Source of the DNA: Ovis canadensis
Taxonomy: Eukaryota; Chordata; Mammalia; Artiodactyla; Bovidae
Direction of reading: 5' to 3'
NCBI RefSeq assembly: GCF_042477335.2
Contig: NC_091263.1
Span: 73,210,501-73,274,500, forward strand
Length of the DNA stretch: 64,000 nucleotides
Positions 62,961-64,000 of the stretch are shown in pieces. Below the pieces are notes generated by a model. That model saw nothing but the letters and a program-made list of their open reading frames with translations, was not told the DNA's origin and did no database searches. The position numbers and the translations under genes were made by a program. Positions within the stretch are counted from its first letter, which is position 1, and every line of letters starts with the position of its first letter.

Positions 62961-64000
62961 GTGGGTTATGAGTCCAGGTACCTTCGAGGTTCACGCAGTT
63001 TAGGCGAGGACGCGTTTGGAAAAAGGACCTAGGGCTCGGTATGCTCTCTGCGGCCCGCCGGGCTTCGCCGTGCTCTCAGGATGTCGTCGGAGCAGGACTC
63101 GGGTGGGAGCAGGCCCCTTGGCTTGTGGCACGGCTGCCCTGGGCTCCAGGAACCCCAGCCCGTGGCTGCGTCCCTGACACGTCACACCGGCGCTGCCTCA
63201 CGTGGCTCCTCCATGTCTGAGCAGCCGGGTGGGGCGATTGTCTGGACTTGGGGCTTCCTAGGGATCAAAGTTCTTCACCTCTCCCGGCACGGGTCCCAGC
63301 CGAGTTCCCAGCCTGGAAGGGCGTAGGAAGGCGTGCCTGACCAGCCTCTCTCCATCATAGAATGCCTCTGTCCACCCCAGCGCGGGCATAGGACGGTGAC
63401 CGTCCAGGGCAGTGCCCGAGGGGGCCTCCTGACACGCCACCCACGTCCTCTGTTCTGCCCGACCCTGGCCAGGCCTGTGGACACACAGGCAGAGCTGCTG
63501 GGCAGCTGGGGTAAAGCCCCGGAGTGGCGGGACTCTGGGTCCGGGGAGGGGGAGCCGCCTGCGGCTCTTCATTGGAGGCAAGAGAAGGGGCCACCTGGGG
63601 ACAATCCTGGGGAGTCTGCTCTGCAGCTCGTGGCGTCCGGCCACCAGCGATGCTTTCGCTGGACCTGAAGTAGCCGAATCGCAAGTCAGAGGGGACACGC
63701 AGAATGGGAGACGAGGCCGAAGCTCAGATGACCCATGGTGGGCGTCCAGCGGTGGCCCGGAAGAGCTGGGCCCTCAGTGCCAAGCTCAGGCCACTCCCAG
63801 CAGATGCCCTGGATGTCTGGGCGTTCGGTGGGAAAAGGCCTGCGGGGCACTCAGGGCGGGAGGGCTGCCCACTTGGGGAGCAATGTGGCAACGGAGGAGG
63901 GGTGTGGCCGAGGACGTGGCCTCCGGGGGCACATCCTGCGTCCAGCAGCCGCTCCCCAGGGCCGCCGGGCCGGGCTGGGCTGTGCTGGGGAGCTGGCCCC
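62961..64000. other. GC-rich interval to the window end
   Basis: No repeat or exon recognised. Short overlapping frames around 63080-63700 on both strands are motif-free. Confidence 0.45.

Noticed and set aside
1..64000. CRISPR arrays, operons, phage or bacterial features
   Set aside because: Short spaced repeats here are tandem duplications or transposon copies; base composition and repeat families are mammalian.

Overview
The window is nuclear DNA of a ruminant (cattle, sheep, goat or a relative). The diagnosis rests on repeats found only in that lineage: a 5'-truncated BovB (RTE) LINE at 7456-8565, at least seven Bov-tA/BOV-A2-type SINEs whose 3' ends carry the BovB-like tail, cetartiodactyl CHR-type tRNA-derived SINEs, and artiodactyl L1 3' ends. 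The rest is GC-rich sequence with many old MIR, L2 and L1 relics. The species cannot be fixed by eye.

I found no convincing protein-coding gene, rRNA, functional tRNA gene, CRISPR array or prokaryote-type operon. The long open frames on both strands are what high GC content gives by chance, and many run through repeats. They lack family motifs, and the frames on opposite strands overlap.

Layout. 1-6.6 kb: GC-rich DNA with an antisense ancient L1 (1.2-2.4 kb) and an AT-richer island around a perfect 22-bp palindrome (5660-5681). 6.6-13.1 kb: a LINE cluster in which one sense L1 was interrupted by a SINE and by a BovB and carries an AC-rich microsatellite; a second, older sense L1 follows. 13-31 kb: L2 and MIR relics, two antisense L1 3' ends (17.7-18.6 and 20.0-20.8 kb), three SINE insertions, and AT-rich islands with homeodomain-type sites (24.8, 27.8 and 29.3 kb). 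31.15-32.07 kb: a pair of related sequences in inverted orientation, about 445 bp apart. 32-37 kb: an antisense L1 with a nested SINE, then CHR and Bov-tA SINEs. 37-43 kb: mostly unannotated GC-rich DNA with L2 and MIR relics. 43.73-44.10 kb: the only clear CpG island, with an RFX X-box-like palindrome and an inverted CCAAT box; it is the best candidate promoter. 44-64 kb: GC-rich DNA with a TTAATTAA-rich island (46.9-47.06 kb), an antisense L1 (49.5-50.2 kb), a sense L1 3' end with an alternating purine-pyrimidine tract (51.8-52.1 kb), a duplicated 37-bp motif beside a SINE (56.9 kb) and more L1/L2/MIR relics.

Taken together the window looks like intergenic or intronic DNA, possibly a regulatory neighbourhood of a gene outside it. 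The islands at 5.6, 24.8, 27.8, 29.3, 35.7, 37.6, 46.9 and 56.4 kb fit that idea, but the proposal is inference from base composition and motifs only. No previously undescribed biological system is evident. The items most worth checking are the inverted repeat, the CpG island, the AT-rich islands and the nested transposons. Family names come from recognising consensus sequence by eye; most repeat boundaries are good to about 10-30 bp, except where target-site duplications fix them.
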